Assembly: GCA_937625935.1 (NCBI GenBank)
Contig: OW569387.1
Location: 341,573 to 405,572, forward strand
DNA from: Tetramitus jugosus
Taxonomy: Eukaryota > Heterolobosea > Eutetramitea > Acrasida > Vahlkampfiidae
DNA length: 64,000 nucleotides
Direction: 5' to 3'
Under the pieces are notes generated by a model that was given only the letters and a program-made list of their open reading frames with translations, was not told the origin of the DNA and ran no database searches. Positions 30,953-41,900 of the stretch are shown one piece after another (position 1 is the first letter of the stretch; every line of letters starts with the position of its first letter). A program made the position numbers and the translations under genes.

Positions 30953-32536
30953 ATGAAGTTTTCGGTTATTCTATTGGCAGCAGTACTTTGTCTAATGGGC
31001 TTTGCTCATTCTCAATCTCTGGAGTGGTTCGATGAAGTAACAAAGGGTCCTGGTTTCCAAATTATTAGGCCCTCCTTTGTTAGGTCGGATGCTCAGGACA
31101 ATATCTATGTGGTCAAGTTGCAGACTTCGTCGTCACCTGGCGGCACAGCTGGGGCTGCTCAGATATTGAAGTACAATTCAACAGGTTTCCTGCAATGGGC
31201 TTTCAACGCTTCCTCCAATTCTATCAATCCAGTTGGGTGGTTTGATGTGGCAGATGATGGTTCCAGCTTTATTACCGGTAGTAACTTGTTCATTGGTCCT
31301 GGTTCATTCGCAAATGGCTTTGTGCAAAAGGTTGATACTAACAGAGCGCTTCAATGGCAGAAAACATTCGAAAATTCTGCCATGGGGCGAGCGGTACCAC
31401 TACCTGATGGTCTTGTTCGAGTAGAAGTTAGCAATATTAACAATGGTTCTGAGTATTCCAACACCTATGACACGAATGGCCTGCTGTTGTCCACTGAGCC
31501 CTTGACCAATGCTGTGGTATCTACTGGTGCTTTGAATCCTGTCACTGCCAGCACATCTAACAGCTTGGGCAATTTCTGCGGGGTTCTTCCTTTGTCTGGA
31601 CCAGACGTCTTCTTCCAATTTGTTCAATTGAATGCATCTGGTGGAATTATCTGGAGTCAACCTGTCTCGGGCATTTTCTTCTCATCTGGTGTTTCACAAA
31701 TCTTGATCGATGAGACTGGAAACTGCTTGTTTGTGGGATCAGGTAGTAACATGACCGTGGGTCCATTGAGTTTTCCACCATCCGAACTGAGATCCAACTT
31801 CCTTACATTCATCAACTCTTCGGGCGTTCCTCAATTGTTGAAGGTTTATGATTTCCAATCAATCGATGGTGTGGCTTGTGGAGCACTACCAACAACCTTC
31901 GCTAAATGTTGGATCTCTGGGGTAGACCTGGATGGAGGACCTGCACTTGCTAGACTGAACACTACCTTTAGTCTCAATGAACTTTTTGTTGGAGAGGGAA
32001 TTAACACTACACGTTCCTTTAAGATTGTTTTCAATACCCATGGTAGATTAGCTGGAGCTTTCAGTACAGGGCAAGCCTCAGGAACATGGTTCGAAACTCC
32101 TATTGTAGTACCTCTCAATCCAAGCAATATATTCACTGGAGCTCTATTCGTGTTCCAGTTGAACCTGGCCACAACCAGTTGCAATAGAACTCAATTGTGC
32201 TCTACTGAAGAAAACTGTTGTGTGATTAGTGATGAACAAACTGTTTGCTTCTCTCCATCAACAAACAGTTGTTTCTCGCAAGTAGGAAAACTGTGCCCAG
32301 CAGGATTTTTGCCATGTGGAGAAGATTGTTACTCCCTGGAAGAGTTCTCTTGTGTCAACTCTTCACTATGTCCCGTGGGCACTCTACATTGCGGAAATGC
32401 ATGCTACAATCCATCTCAGTTCAGTTGCTTTGAAGGAGATCGGCTCTGCCCTCAACGAACATTGCTCTGTGGAAACGCTTGTTACGATCCTGATCTCTTG
32501 AATTGCTGTGATGGAAGTCTGTGTCCAATCTCTTAG
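30953..32536 (+). CDS. Secreted propeller-like protein with Cys-rich C-terminal repeats
   Basis: About 527 residues with a clean signal peptide (MKFSVILLAAVLCLMGFAHS, then Q). The body is Ser/Thr/Gly-rich beta sequence with repeated DDGSSFITGS- and ETGNCLFVGSG-like strands, in the style of extracellular beta-propeller repeats. The last 110 residues hold three units of the pattern CP-x-G-x-x-x-C-G-x-x-C-Y-x-x-x-x-x-x-C, a repeat of about 25 residues that probably forms small disulfide knots, then CCDGSLCP. This Cys repeat style is common in secreted proteins of Naegleria; I state that as recollection. No enzyme motif is seen. The ATG at 30953 begins the signal peptide. Confidence 0.72.
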   Translation: MKFSVILLAAVLCLMGFAHSQSLEWFDEVTKGPGFQIIRPSFVRSDAQDNIYVVKLQTSSSPGGTAGAAQILKYNSTGFLQWAFNASSNSINPVGWFDVADDGSSFITGSNLFIGPGSFANGFVQKVDTNRALQWQKTFENSAMGRAVPLPDGLVRVEVSNINNGSEYSNTYDTNGLLLSTEPLTNAVVSTGALNPVTASTSNSLGNFCGVLPLSGPDVFFQFVQLNASGGIIWSQPVSGIFFSSGVSQILIDETGNCLFVGSGSNMTVGPLSFPPSELRSNFLTFINSSGVPQLLKVYDFQSIDGVACGALPTTFAKCWISGVDLDGGPALARLNTTFSLNELFVGEGINTTRSFKIVFNTHGRLAGAFSTGQASGTWFETPIVVPLNPSNIFTGALFVFQLNLATTSCNRTQLCSTEENCCVISDEQTVCFSPSTNSCFSQVGKLCPAGFLPCGEDCYSLEEFSCVNSSLCPVGTLHCGNACYNPSQFSCFEGDRLCPQRTLLCGNACYDPDLLNCCDGSLCPIS

Positions 32537-32568
32537 AGCCGTGTTTGGATTGGGAATACAACGATTGT

Positions 32569-32574
32569 AAATAA
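32569..32574 (+). terminator. Poly(A) signal AATAAA after the secreted protein gene
   Basis: A canonical AATAAA lies about 33 bases past the stop codon at 32536 and is followed by a T-rich stretch. Assigned by position only. Confidence 0.4.
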
Positions 32575-32661
32575 ATGTAAATATTCATCTCGAGCTATTA
32601 GCTCTTCAATTATGAGATAGTTTATAAAAACAACTACACCAGTCTCAATATGTCAGATCAC

Positions 32662-34305
32662 TCACCACGAACGCTCAGGATTACGGATGAGAACACCAGG
32701 AAGCGCAAGTTTCAGTTCATCAGAAGGATCATGATCCAAGGTCAAGCTCTTCAACTTCTTGCAGTAGGCTGGTATAATTGCATCGAGAAGTTCTGCAGAA
32801 TAGTAAGAATTGGATACAGAAAGGTGCTCTAGGGAATGACCAACTCCCTCCAACATCTCTCCTATTACTTCAGAGTTGGTTTGGATATTCAGCTGAAGTT
32901 TTTTGAGCTTCTTCAAGTGAGATAGATCCTTGTGTTGCTCAGAGATACAGATGTCATAAATCAGTTCTTCCAGATTGTCACAATGATTTAGGAATGTTTG
33001 TTCGCCCACTTCATCGTATGTGCTCAAACGCAACGACTTTAATTGAGGTGCCCAAGGTAACATCTTGTTCAACTGGGCTTCGTCGATACTGCTGTAAGTT
33101 GCCAGCGACATACATGGTTTGTCATAGCCTTTGTATCTAGAGTCATTCAAATAGAAGTCTACCTGAGGCTCGAGACTATCATAATTGGTGAGAACAATCT
33201 TCGACCACAGGAAAGGATGACACACAATTTGAGAGAACTGGCGACTGACCAAACTAACATCCACCAATTCTTTCTGTGTCAAAAAGGACAAAGCATGAAT
33301 GAAAACGGACTCTGGCAAAAGTCGATAGTGAAATTGATTGATGCTTGCTCGTCCGTCAATCTCACAGGCCTTGTGTCGATCCTTGATAGCCAAGTCATCC
33401 TCATGCAATCTTAGATAGCAATAGCTACGCATTGCGTATCCATTGGCACACAAAAGACCATCACTCTTCTCAATGCACTGAGAAAACAATTCGATAGCCA
33501 CAGCAAGGTCATGTATATAGTAGCAAGTCTGCCCATAATTGAAATAATAGATGGCTGAATTATTGTGATCAGTTTGGTCTTTTGAGATGGAAGCAATGGC
33601 CAACTTGAAGTCTTCAATTGCTTCATAGTATTCTCCATGACGGAACTTTGCCATTCCTCTGTTGTTGTACAAATCAGCTTTAGAGATGAGGGTTGGTGAA
33701 CAGGAGCGAACTACCTTGGAAACTGCCTTCTTTTCCATCATCTTCTTGGCTCTCTGGTCTCTGAGACCAAATGGATCTGGAAGCGTCTGTTTCCACTCGT
33801 ACAACTTGTCTTCCACAACATCTGATATCTGGTACCAAGTGTTGGATGCGTCCTGCAACTTGGCGTGAACAAACTCTTCAGCAGTAATGGGTTCTCGGCC
33901 CTTCTGGTAATACTCAATGGCTTTGGTGTACTGCTCCATTGATCTTGAATCATTCAACACTTCCAACAAAAATCCATAGTAGTAATGAGTCATGTGATTC
34001 TTGGGCTCGAGTGACAAGGCCTGTACGAGATCCTTCTCTGCTTCTGTGTACTTGTACTGCATCGTGTACATTAAGCTTCTCAACATGAGAGTCTGAGTGT
34101 CCTTTGGGTTCATGGCAAGCCTCACATTATACTCGATTAGCTTTTGTTGTGTTGCACCTGGATGAGTAAACTCCCATATTTTGCCCACGCGTTCATCAAT
34201 GACACTTGCACTGTGTTTCACTCCACGTACGATACCTGTAGCAGCAAAGATTGGTATCAATAGAACAAGACCCAAAGGTGAGACATAGTAACCTCCTCCA
34301 CACAT
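32662..34305 (-). CDS. TPR, F-box and leucine-rich protein
   Basis: A 547-residue protein. The N-terminus has one hydrophobic segment (YYVSPLGLVLLIPIFAATGIV). Residues about 60-310 contain tetratricopeptide repeats (for example TEAEKDLVQALSLEPKNHMTHYYYGFLL, then NRGMAKFRHGEYYEAIEDF and AIELFSQCIE). Near residue 350 an F-box follows (FIHALSFLTQKELVDVSLVSRQFSQIVCHPFLW), and the C-terminal part has leucine-rich repeat-like strands (LKSLRLSTYD; LEELIYDI; LKKLQLNI; LEHLSVSN; LKSLTLDH). Such proteins are usually substrate receptors of SCF ubiquitin ligases, with the LRRs choosing the target. The hydrophobic N-terminus may anchor it to a membrane, which is odd for the class. Confidence 0.7.
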   Translation of the reverse strand: MCGGGYYVSPLGLVLLIPIFAATGIVRGVKHSASVIDERVGKIWEFTHPGATQQKLIEYNVRLAMNPKDTQTLMLRSLMYTMQYKYTEAEKDLVQALSLEPKNHMTHYYYGFLLEVLNDSRSMEQYTKAIEYYQKGREPITAEEFVHAKLQDASNTWYQISDVVEDKLYEWKQTLPDPFGLRDQRAKKMMEKKAVSKVVRSCSPTLISKADLYNNRGMAKFRHGEYYEAIEDFKLAIASISKDQTDHNNSAIYYFNYGQTCYYIHDLAVAIELFSQCIEKSDGLLCANGYAMRSYCYLRLHEDDLAIKDRHKACEIDGRASINQFHYRLLPESVFIHALSFLTQKELVDVSLVSRQFSQIVCHPFLWSKIVLTNYDSLEPQVDFYLNDSRYKGYDKPCMSLATYSSIDEAQLNKMLPWAPQLKSLRLSTYDEVGEQTFLNHCDNLEELIYDICISEQHKDLSHLKKLKKLQLNIQTNSEVIGEMLEGVGHSLEHLSVSNSYYSAELLDAIIPAYCKKLKSLTLDHDPSDELKLALPGVLIRNPERSW

Positions 34306-35288
34306 CTTCTTAGTGGTTGTGATGTTATTCTGCTTGTTGTTCTTTTGTTCTTCAAGGGAACTTGGAACACTCGGGGAAAAGAAAGCGCGTTATCAACCCA
34401 CTCGACACGAGAGTTGTGAGACCCCCATAGATTTTTTGCGGGGTTAGCTTTTGAAGGAGTAGACCTGTAGTAAGCACGATAACTGACAATTGATCAACTA
34501 CAAATGGCTCTCGCTTCCGAAGTTTATTCCCAGAACATAATTACCGAGTCAAGCCAAACTTGACACAACTACCGAAGAAACACTCAAGAGCCAGGTTCAG
34601 AATGCTTCTCGCATACGAAAATTGCAGTGGGACCTTCAACGATATATATTTCTGGACATCCATTGTAACGACATCAGATAAAATATCAGTCAACTGGAAC
34701 CAGAGAAACAATTCTGGGAGATTCCAAGAGCCGAAAATACAACAATTTTCGGTATCTAGAACCAAACAAGGCGAAACTCCATTACAAACTGGTTCGGCTT
34801 TCGCCAAAGCTTTTTATAGGAGGAAAGCGCTGCTGTCCGGTCTCACACGCGGAGAGCTGTAGTCTGTGGTTTCTATTGTGAGTTCTGGCCGCAAAGGGAG
34901 ACAAAAAAAACCTTGGTGTGTTGTTTGCTATTGTGGAGAAAGAGTTTGCTTGTATTCAAACGAACCTCTCAATTCAAAAACAAAAGCACTACCTACAACA
35001 ACACAACAGGCAAACGACCTGAAACTCTCTTCAAAAGAAACTAATTCGTTGTTCGAACCTCTCGTTCTTCATCACACATAGCTGAAGCAAATCACTCACA
35101 TTGGAATTCCTACCAGATACCAAGTTGACCAACACTCCAAACCCAACATTAAAATTGTAGTTCACGCCTCTCCATTACTTCCTCTTTAAATCTCCGGAAA
35201 TTCCCTCTGAGTAACTCCACACACGCACGTAAAGCCCCACTCTACGACTTTTCAAGGTATTAAAAATAGACAAGAGCAGCACACCATC
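34306..35288. other. Long divergent intergenic region, probable 5' regulatory sequence
   Basis: A gap of 983 bases between the starts of two divergent genes (TPR/F-box on minus, GATA factor on plus). Frames of 88 and 100 residues on opposite strands around 34541-34862 overlap each other and neither looks like protein. The length is much above the local norm of about 100 bases, so it may hold a long 5' UTR or control region of the GATA gene. No tRNA, snRNA or repeat was recognised. Confidence 0.5.
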
Positions 35289-37904
35289 ATGACAGTGACC
35301 AATGTCCAAAATACAACACCCCTACCGTCTGTGCTACCACAACACACGGCGACGACAACGGAAACAGCACCTCTCTTTTCCACATCTACTCTCCACCACC
35401 ACACCAACAACCTCCATCTCAACAACCAGAGTAACAACACTGAGGTAACAGAGCTTCAATCATCACTACTACACCAACCCCATCATCACAACTCCTCTTC
35501 TATTCATCATCAGCATCATCAACACGACGGAATGTTCTCCACTACAGCAACAACAGCTATGAAACAACAACAACAACAACAACCATATCAGTATCATTCT
35601 CATATCATGATGATGAAGGAGGAGGAAGAGAACCAACACCTAACAGCTCATCATGATGATGAGATGATGAACAGTGTAGTGGAAGTTGGAGTTGATTCAA
35701 GATGTTGTGGAACAAGCACAACAACACACTCTGTATCTACCATTGGTATACTCATGACTGAAGAGACACCTCATGGTTGTCGTGACGATAATGAGGAAGA
35801 ATTAATCAAGATGGAAAAAACTTCACCAAGTGCACTTGTTTGCAAAACTGAAGAAACGGAAGAACAAGAAGAACTCTTCAATCATGACGATGCTGAACAA
35901 AATTCTTCTTCTCCAAAGAATAACAACAGCACTACTCCTCGCACCAATCTCTCACCTGCTCTCAAGCAATTGACTTTTGAAGAGTATGAAGCAGTAGACA
36001 CAACAACAACAAGTGGTGGAGAACTGGTGGATAATGACATTGGAGAGTTCACATCAATGATGACTCAGGATCTTGTTGTCAACAACAACTACAATAATAA
36101 CCACCCCACTACAGCAGCAGTAACAAAATCAACAAGACTGCGAAAAAATGCTGCCCACAACAACAACAATTATGCTCAACAAGTGTGTAGAAAGCTCATG
36201 TATCACAAGCCTCCCACTGTCTCTGTACCTCAACCTGCCAACAATGCTCCCAACTCCAACAATAACACTCCTGCATCCACTTCTACAATTATGAGCACTC
36301 CAACAACAGCTACTTCCACCACTATCAAGACTCCCTCTACATCAACCAGTTCCACTTCGTCTTCTTCCACGAGACAAGTCAGTTGTTCCAATTGTGGTGC
36401 AGACAAGACACCATTGTGGCGCAAGGGATCAGACGGTCACACACTGTGCAACAAGTGTGGTCTCTATTGGAGTCGACACAGTAAGCACAGACCCATCAAA
36501 CTCGATCGTTCCAATCGAAAGCCGCCCACAAGAAAATCTCCTCCCAATTCTCCGAAATTATTCGATGTGGAGCTATCATCCTCATCGAATACAACCAACA
36601 ATGGTGCAAAGAGCAGAAGAAAATCAAGTGGAAGCATCAAGAGAAGTCACTCTCCAACCTTCTCTCACAAATCGTCTTCCAACAAGAGAACCAAGAGACA
36701 CTCTCTTCCTGCGTTGTCATCATCCTCACCTAGCACAGGCGGTAGTAGCAACAATGACATGTCTCAGTCTCCACCACTCTTTATGCACCATCATCATCAT
36801 CATCACCATCATCCCTCCATGCAAACCATGAGTGATTTGTTGAGTAGTGAATTGAGTGATGGTGCAAACAGTAATTGCAGTGGTGGAATGCACACGCACT
36901 TGTTGCAAAGTGACGAAGATGCTGCACTGTACTATAGTCTTCATCATCACCATAGCAGTGATTCTAGCAATCATGCCTATCATAATTGTTATAGCAGCAG
37001 TGGTGATGAAGAAGAACAACAGGCTGTGTGCTTGGAACGGTTCCTCCAATCGTCATCTTCATCTGCCATTGTCCCATCGCACCACCATCACCAAATGGGA
37101 ATGGGCAGTGAAAACAGTGGACTATCGTTCATGGATGCCTCAATGTCAGGAGCGAGCAATCAAATGCTTCTCTCGTGTAATGGCGGTGCTCAAGACTTTA
37201 CTTCTCAATTAACGGGAACGCAAATGTCTCACATGTTCACCTCATCTGTGGACACTGATACTTCCCTGTGCAGAGATGACAATGATGACCACATTCAACG
37301 GCAACCACCAATCATGGGTACTCTGTTCTATACACCTGGTGATCTGGACTTATCGGCAATAAGTCATCCTGGTAGTTCATTCATTCAGTACATGAATGTT
37401 CATTCACACCACAATACAACTCTGCATCAACAGCAGCAACATCATCCTCTGTCCATTGACCAGGAGATGGCAAACACAACTGCTGCTGCTGCAATGTCGT
37501 ATGGAGGAGTGGTACCTACACCATCGGATGCTACTAATGCCTCTGTGATCACTCCATCGTCCTCATCTGGCGAATTGCAACAACTGCTCATGCCAAGTTC
37601 ATCTACTTCATGCATGATTGATGAAACAACAAACGCTCACCACCATATGATGAGCACGAACTGTGAGCACAATCAAAGTATGATGTGTTCTCTGTTCTCT
37701 GAGCAAAACAACATATTCTCTGATGATGCCGTTCCAATCATGGACGAGATTGTTGTAGATGTTGTGGGCACGAGCAGCAACAGTGTGCTCTCATCTGTCA
37801 TGAACGAAAGCAATGAAGATGAGAGTATACTGTTGGATTCGAATTGCCTGATGGGTGGCTCTCTGGATGCATTGAGCAATCAGGACACGTTTCTCACCTT
37901 TTGA
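35289..37904 (+). CDS. GATA-type zinc finger transcription factor
   Basis: A nuclear regulator of 871 residues with a single GATA finger at about residues 364-405: CSNCGADKTPLWRKGSDG, then CNKCG, a C-x2-C-x17-C-x2-C zinc finger followed by LYWSRHSKHRPIKL, the usual basic C-terminal arm that contacts DNA. The remainder is low complexity, with Q, N, T, S and H runs, including a nine-His run near residue 500. The ATG at 35289 sits in a clear context after a long noncoding stretch. The finger is near the middle, which fits fungal and amoebozoan GATA factors. Target genes cannot be told from the sequence. Confidence 0.9.
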   Translation: MTVTNVQNTTPLPSVLPQHTATTTETAPLFSTSTLHHHTNNLHLNNQSNNTEVTELQSSLLHQPHHHNSSSIHHQHHQHDGMFSTTATTAMKQQQQQQPYQYHSHIMMMKEEEENQHLTAHHDDEMMNSVVEVGVDSRCCGTSTTTHSVSTIGILMTEETPHGCRDDNEEELIKMEKTSPSALVCKTEETEEQEELFNHDDAEQNSSSPKNNNSTTPRTNLSPALKQLTFEEYEAVDTTTTSGGELVDNDIGEFTSMMTQDLVVNNNYNNNHPTTAAVTKSTRLRKNAAHNNNNYAQQVCRKLMYHKPPTVSVPQPANNAPNSNNNTPASTSTIMSTPTTATSTTIKTPSTSTSSTSSSSTRQVSCSNCGADKTPLWRKGSDGHTLCNKCGLYWSRHSKHRPIKLDRSNRKPPTRKSPPNSPKLFDVELSSSSNTTNNGAKSRRKSSGSIKRSHSPTFSHKSSSNKRTKRHSLPALSSSSPSTGGSSNNDMSQSPPLFMHHHHHHHHHPSMQTMSDLLSSELSDGANSNCSGGMHTHLLQSDEDAALYYSLHHHHSSDSSNHAYHNCYSSSGDEEEQQAVCLERFLQSSSSSAIVPSHHHHQMGMGSENSGLSFMDASMSGASNQMLLSCNGGAQDFTSQLTGTQMSHMFTSSVDTDTSLCRDDNDDHIQRQPPIMGTLFYTPGDLDLSAISHPGSSFIQYMNVHSHHNTTLHQQQQHHPLSIDQEMANTTAAAAMSYGGVVPTPSDATNASVITPSSSSGELQQLLMPSSSTSCMIDETTNAHHHMMSTNCEHNQSMMCSLFSEQNNIFSDDAVPIMDEIVVDVVGTSSNSVLSSVMNESNEDESILLDSNCLMGGSLDALSNQDTFLTF

Positions 37905-37921
37905 GCAACAACCAAAGCATA

Positions 37922-37927
37922 AATAAA
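37922..37927 (+). terminator. Poly(A) signal AATAAA after the GATA gene
   Basis: It lies 18 bases after the GATA stop and within 25 bases of the convergent stop of the macro-domain gene. The minus strand also carries ATAAATAAA in the same gap, so both transcripts probably end within each other's 3' flank. Confidence 0.4.
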
Positions 37928-37946
37928 AACACTCGAATGTACAAAT

Positions 37947-38804
37947 TTATTTATCAGATTGTGATTCCTCCATCTGTTCTCCGTGCGTTTCTTCTTCTTC
38001 TTGTGGTTGCTGAGACTCCTCCATCTTGTCTGCTTGTTCTTCTTCGACGTTGTCACTGGCAGAAGCATTCTCATTCTCTGGTTTCTCGACTGGGAAATAC
38101 AATGGCAGCATTGCTTCATACATGCTCTTCTCCTTTTCCAAAAACACAATAAAGATGAGACGATCAACCTTCTTGTAGTTGTCATCCTTCTCCATCCATG
38201 TTCTCACAGTGTCCAATGCAACAGTTGTTGCACGATCCAATGGATAACCAAAGATACCAGTCGATACACAACAGAACGCCACAGTCTTCAACTCGTGTTG
38301 CACCACAAGATCCAATATCGTTTCATAGCACGATCGTAGCTTTTGTGGATTCTCTCCCCTTGGTCCCACCGTAGACAGAATGTATTTGGCGGGCATCGCA
38401 AAACCAGGAGAAATTTTTGTATTTCCGACTTCACATCCGTCAAGAGTGGCATTGTGAAGACGGAGGTGAGGACCAGCGGCATCATGGATACATCCATCAA
38501 TTCCACCACCACCAAGCAATGACTCATTGGCAGCATTGACAACAGCGTCAATCTCCAACGTGGTCATATCACCTCTAAAAATGGAAATTTTATCATTGAT
38601 CTCAGAGTGATAGGCGAACTTTGGAGCATGTTTTTCACGGAAACTTGCCATATTGCCCGCATTCTTGCTAGCATATTCAGGCCATGTAGGAATTTGCTCC
38701 AATGTGATAAATTTTTTACCACAGGCATAGAGAGCTCTCTTCTCTTCTATAGTCGCAGGTTCGACCCACGGCTTAATGGTCCTTCTCATTCTTTCCATGA
38801 ACAT
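37947..38804 (-). CDS. Macro domain protein, MACROD1/2-like ADP-ribose hydrolase
   Basis: A 285-residue protein. It contains ISIFRGDMTTLEIDAVVNAAN, then LLGGGGIDGCIHDAAG, the substrate-binding loop of MacroD enzymes, and CCVSTGIFGYPLD followed by AT.VALDTV. These match the MACROD/Ymdb subfamily, which removes ADP-ribose from acidic residues and cleaves O-acetyl-ADP-ribose. An N-terminal extension of about 80 residues resembles the helical lead of human MACROD1, and the C-terminus is an acidic E/Q-rich tail. It is convergent with the GATA gene. It would counteract mono-ADP-ribosylation; a secreted ADP-ribosyltransferase-like gene lies 17 kb away. Confidence 0.88.
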   Translation of the reverse strand: MFMERMRRTIKPWVEPATIEEKRALYACGKKFITLEQIPTWPEYASKNAGNMASFREKHAPKFAYHSEINDKISIFRGDMTTLEIDAVVNAANESLLGGGGIDGCIHDAAGPHLRLHNATLDGCEVGNTKISPGFAMPAKYILSTVGPRGENPQKLRSCYETILDLVVQHELKTVAFCCVSTGIFGYPLDRATTVALDTVRTWMEKDDNYKKVDRLIFIVFLEKEKSMYEAMLPLYFPVEKPENENASASDNVEEEQADKMEESQQPQEEEETHGEQMEESQSDK

Positions 38805-38987
38805 GATGATGATGATGATTTGTTTTGTATGAGTTTTTTGTTTGGTTTTTGTTGCTTGAGAACAACCAAGGGATTCTTTTTTTGTTGTTTGGGCGCAGAA
38901 GCAAGTTCCATCGCGGAACCTTGGTTTATCTCACTCACTGTGGGAAAAAAAAACAAAAAGTTTGATCTCACAACAAAGTAAAACAAA

Positions 38988-41900
38988 ATGGTCAAAGACG
39001 ACAATAACAATATTGATAGCATACTGAAACAAATTGAACAAAGTTACAGTATTGTATCAAACAATGGTGGCACTGGTGAAGACATTCCATTCAGTGTTTT
39101 TGAAACGGGTCTCACTGGAGAATTGGGCATTGCACTTCAACCATCTTCATCATCAACGTCATCACATGTTGAACTTGAACTCATGAATCATCATCATCAA
39201 CAACAACAACATCATTTTTCGTCGTCAACTACAAAAAAACAACAAGAAAAAAGCGAAAATTCTTCGTCATTGAATGATGCCAAATTTTGGATCGAAGATG
39301 AATATTTGTCTCTTGTCAAGAGTAGACAATTGGTTGATGATTCTAGAATTTGGCCCAGAGAATTTCAAATGAAAAATGATATTCAAGTGTCTCGACCAAG
39401 GCATCACATGATTGTTGATACACGTGATCGTTTCTTATCATTTAAATCAACAACATCGACAACAACAACAACAACGAATCATCATCATCATCATAATAAT
39501 ATTGATAGTCAACAGAAGAAGAATAGCAGCATGATGACGATGGATCGATTCACTGAAGTGTACATGCCAGAGTTGAGCACATCATCACAACAATCAATGA
39601 GTTTATTGAGATTGCCTGGATCGAGCAAAGATTTTGTGAGAGGCAATTCTCAACAAGTTCCATTTATGCCCGGTGGAATCGACACGGAAAAAGAACAATT
39701 GTTTCAGTCAATGATGTTGAATCCGAATTCAAAACAGGAAAAGAAGAATACGATGCAGAACAATAATGCGGCCACAAAGCAGTTGGATACTCATCAAATG
39801 ATCACGTTGACTGTTGAGGAAGAATTACGTTTGTTATCTTCGAATCAAAGAACTGAAAACTTGTTGCATGTGATGCCTGGTTATGACAAGGGAGTTGCAC
39901 CTCACGAGTTCTTCACAACTGATTCTTCAAACAACAGGAGAGGATTAGGTGAAGGAGTTATCATTGAGGAGTCATCGATTGTTGATGAGATGAAAAAGAC
40001 TGAGGCTTCAGATGTCGAACGATCTGTGATGGTTGGTCCAAGTCAAGTAATTGTTGGACAAAATCCATTGGGATTATTGGACAAGTACAAGAAAGAGGCC
40101 CAGGCTGAACAGAAACTAGTTGATCGATTCAGTGTGGAACAACAGAGACAGGACAATCAAAAGAGAAGAGAAGAAGAAGTGAAGAGAGCGCAGAAGCAAG
40201 CACAGAACATTATTCGATTGAGTGATGTGTTTGATGATTTGTATGATGAAGAGGAGGAAGAAAACAAGTCAGCATATGGACGAAACAACAGCGGTGATGC
40301 AGTTGTACATGTGCATTCACAGGAATCTGGCAAATTCTCGCCAGTTTCTTCCGGCGAAACATCACTCAAAGCAACTAGAGCGATGATCAGTAAACCCTTG
40401 CTGCTAACTGATCACACAAATTATAGTGTTGAGGAGGAAGATATTGATGCACTGTTGAGTGATTCCACCGATGGTTCATCATTCCAGACGAACAAGACTC
40501 GAGCCAAGAAAAATGTACCAGAGGCTAAGGAGTGGGCAGTTCTCAAGACGCAACACGATGATGATATTATTAATGCTAATTTCCATGATATGGTTCCAGA
40601 GATGGCGATGGAGTATCCTTTTGATTTAGATACTTTCCAGAAGCATGCAGTGTATCATTTAGAGAACAATGAGAGTGTGTTTGTGAGTGCGCACACTTCA
40701 GCAGGTAAGACTGTTGTAGCAGAGTATGCTATTGCGTTGGGAAAGAAGCATATGACAAGAGTGATCTACACATCACCTATCAAAACTTTATCCAATCAAA
40801 AGTTTAGAGAGTTCAAGAAGACATTTGGCGATGTGGGCATCTTAACTGGTGACGTACAGATTAATCCGACAGCCACCTGTCTTATTATGACAACAGAAAT
40901 TTTGAGAAGCATGTTGTACAAGGGTGCTGACTTGATCCGAGATGTTGAATGGGTTATATTCGATGAAGTACATTACATTAACGATCCAGATCGAGGTGTT
41001 GTTTGGGAGGAGGTTATTATTATGCTTCCACAACACATTAACCTCATTTTGTTGAGTGCTACTATTCCAAATTATGTCGAATTTGCAGATTGGGTAGGTA
41101 GAACGAAACAAAAGAAGGTTTACGTGATTCAAACACTTAAGAGACCAGTTCCTCTTCAACATCATTTGTTCTATGATGGCAATCTATACAAAATTGTTGA
41201 TAAGGATGGAATATTCCTCAGTGCTGGATACAGATCTGTTCTTCAGGCTCAAAAGTTCAAGAAGCAATTTTCCAAGACTGGTGGAGGTGGAGGTGGGGGT
41301 GGAGCTCGAATCAAGAATGATCGAGCAGACTGGGTGAAGTTGATTGACATGTTGGGTAAGAAGAAGCTTCTACCAGTGGTTGTGTTCTCATTCTCGCGAA
41401 GAAGCTGCGAAGAGATTGCATATGGATTATCAAACACTGACTTGACTGGTAGTTCATCCGAGAAGAGTGAGATTCATGTATTCATCAATCAGTGTGTACA
41501 GAGACTGAGTCCAGCAGATAGGGATTTGCCACAGGTATTGAAGATTAGAGAGCTACTGAAGCGTGGTATCGGTATTCATCACTCTGGTCTCTTGCCGATT
41601 GTGAAGGAGATGGTAGAGATTTTGTTCTCTCGTGGACTTGTCAAGGTTCTTTTTGCCACTGAAACATTTGCAATGGGTGTGAACATGCCTACAAAGACTG
41701 TTATTTTCAATCAGATTCGGAAGCATGATGGTAGAGAATTCCGTGAACTACTCTCCGGTGAATACATTCAGATGAGTGGTAGAGCAGGTCGCAGAGGTTT
41801 AGATACTGTTGGTGTCGTCATCATTCTGTGCCATCAAACACGTGATGACGACGATATCCCAGAGGAGCCAACGTTACAACGTATGATTTTAGGAAAAGCC

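Noticed and set aside
34541-34862. Overlapping 88- and 100-codon frames in the gap before the GATA gene
   Set aside because: They overlap on opposite strands, have no domain-like pattern and no good start context.
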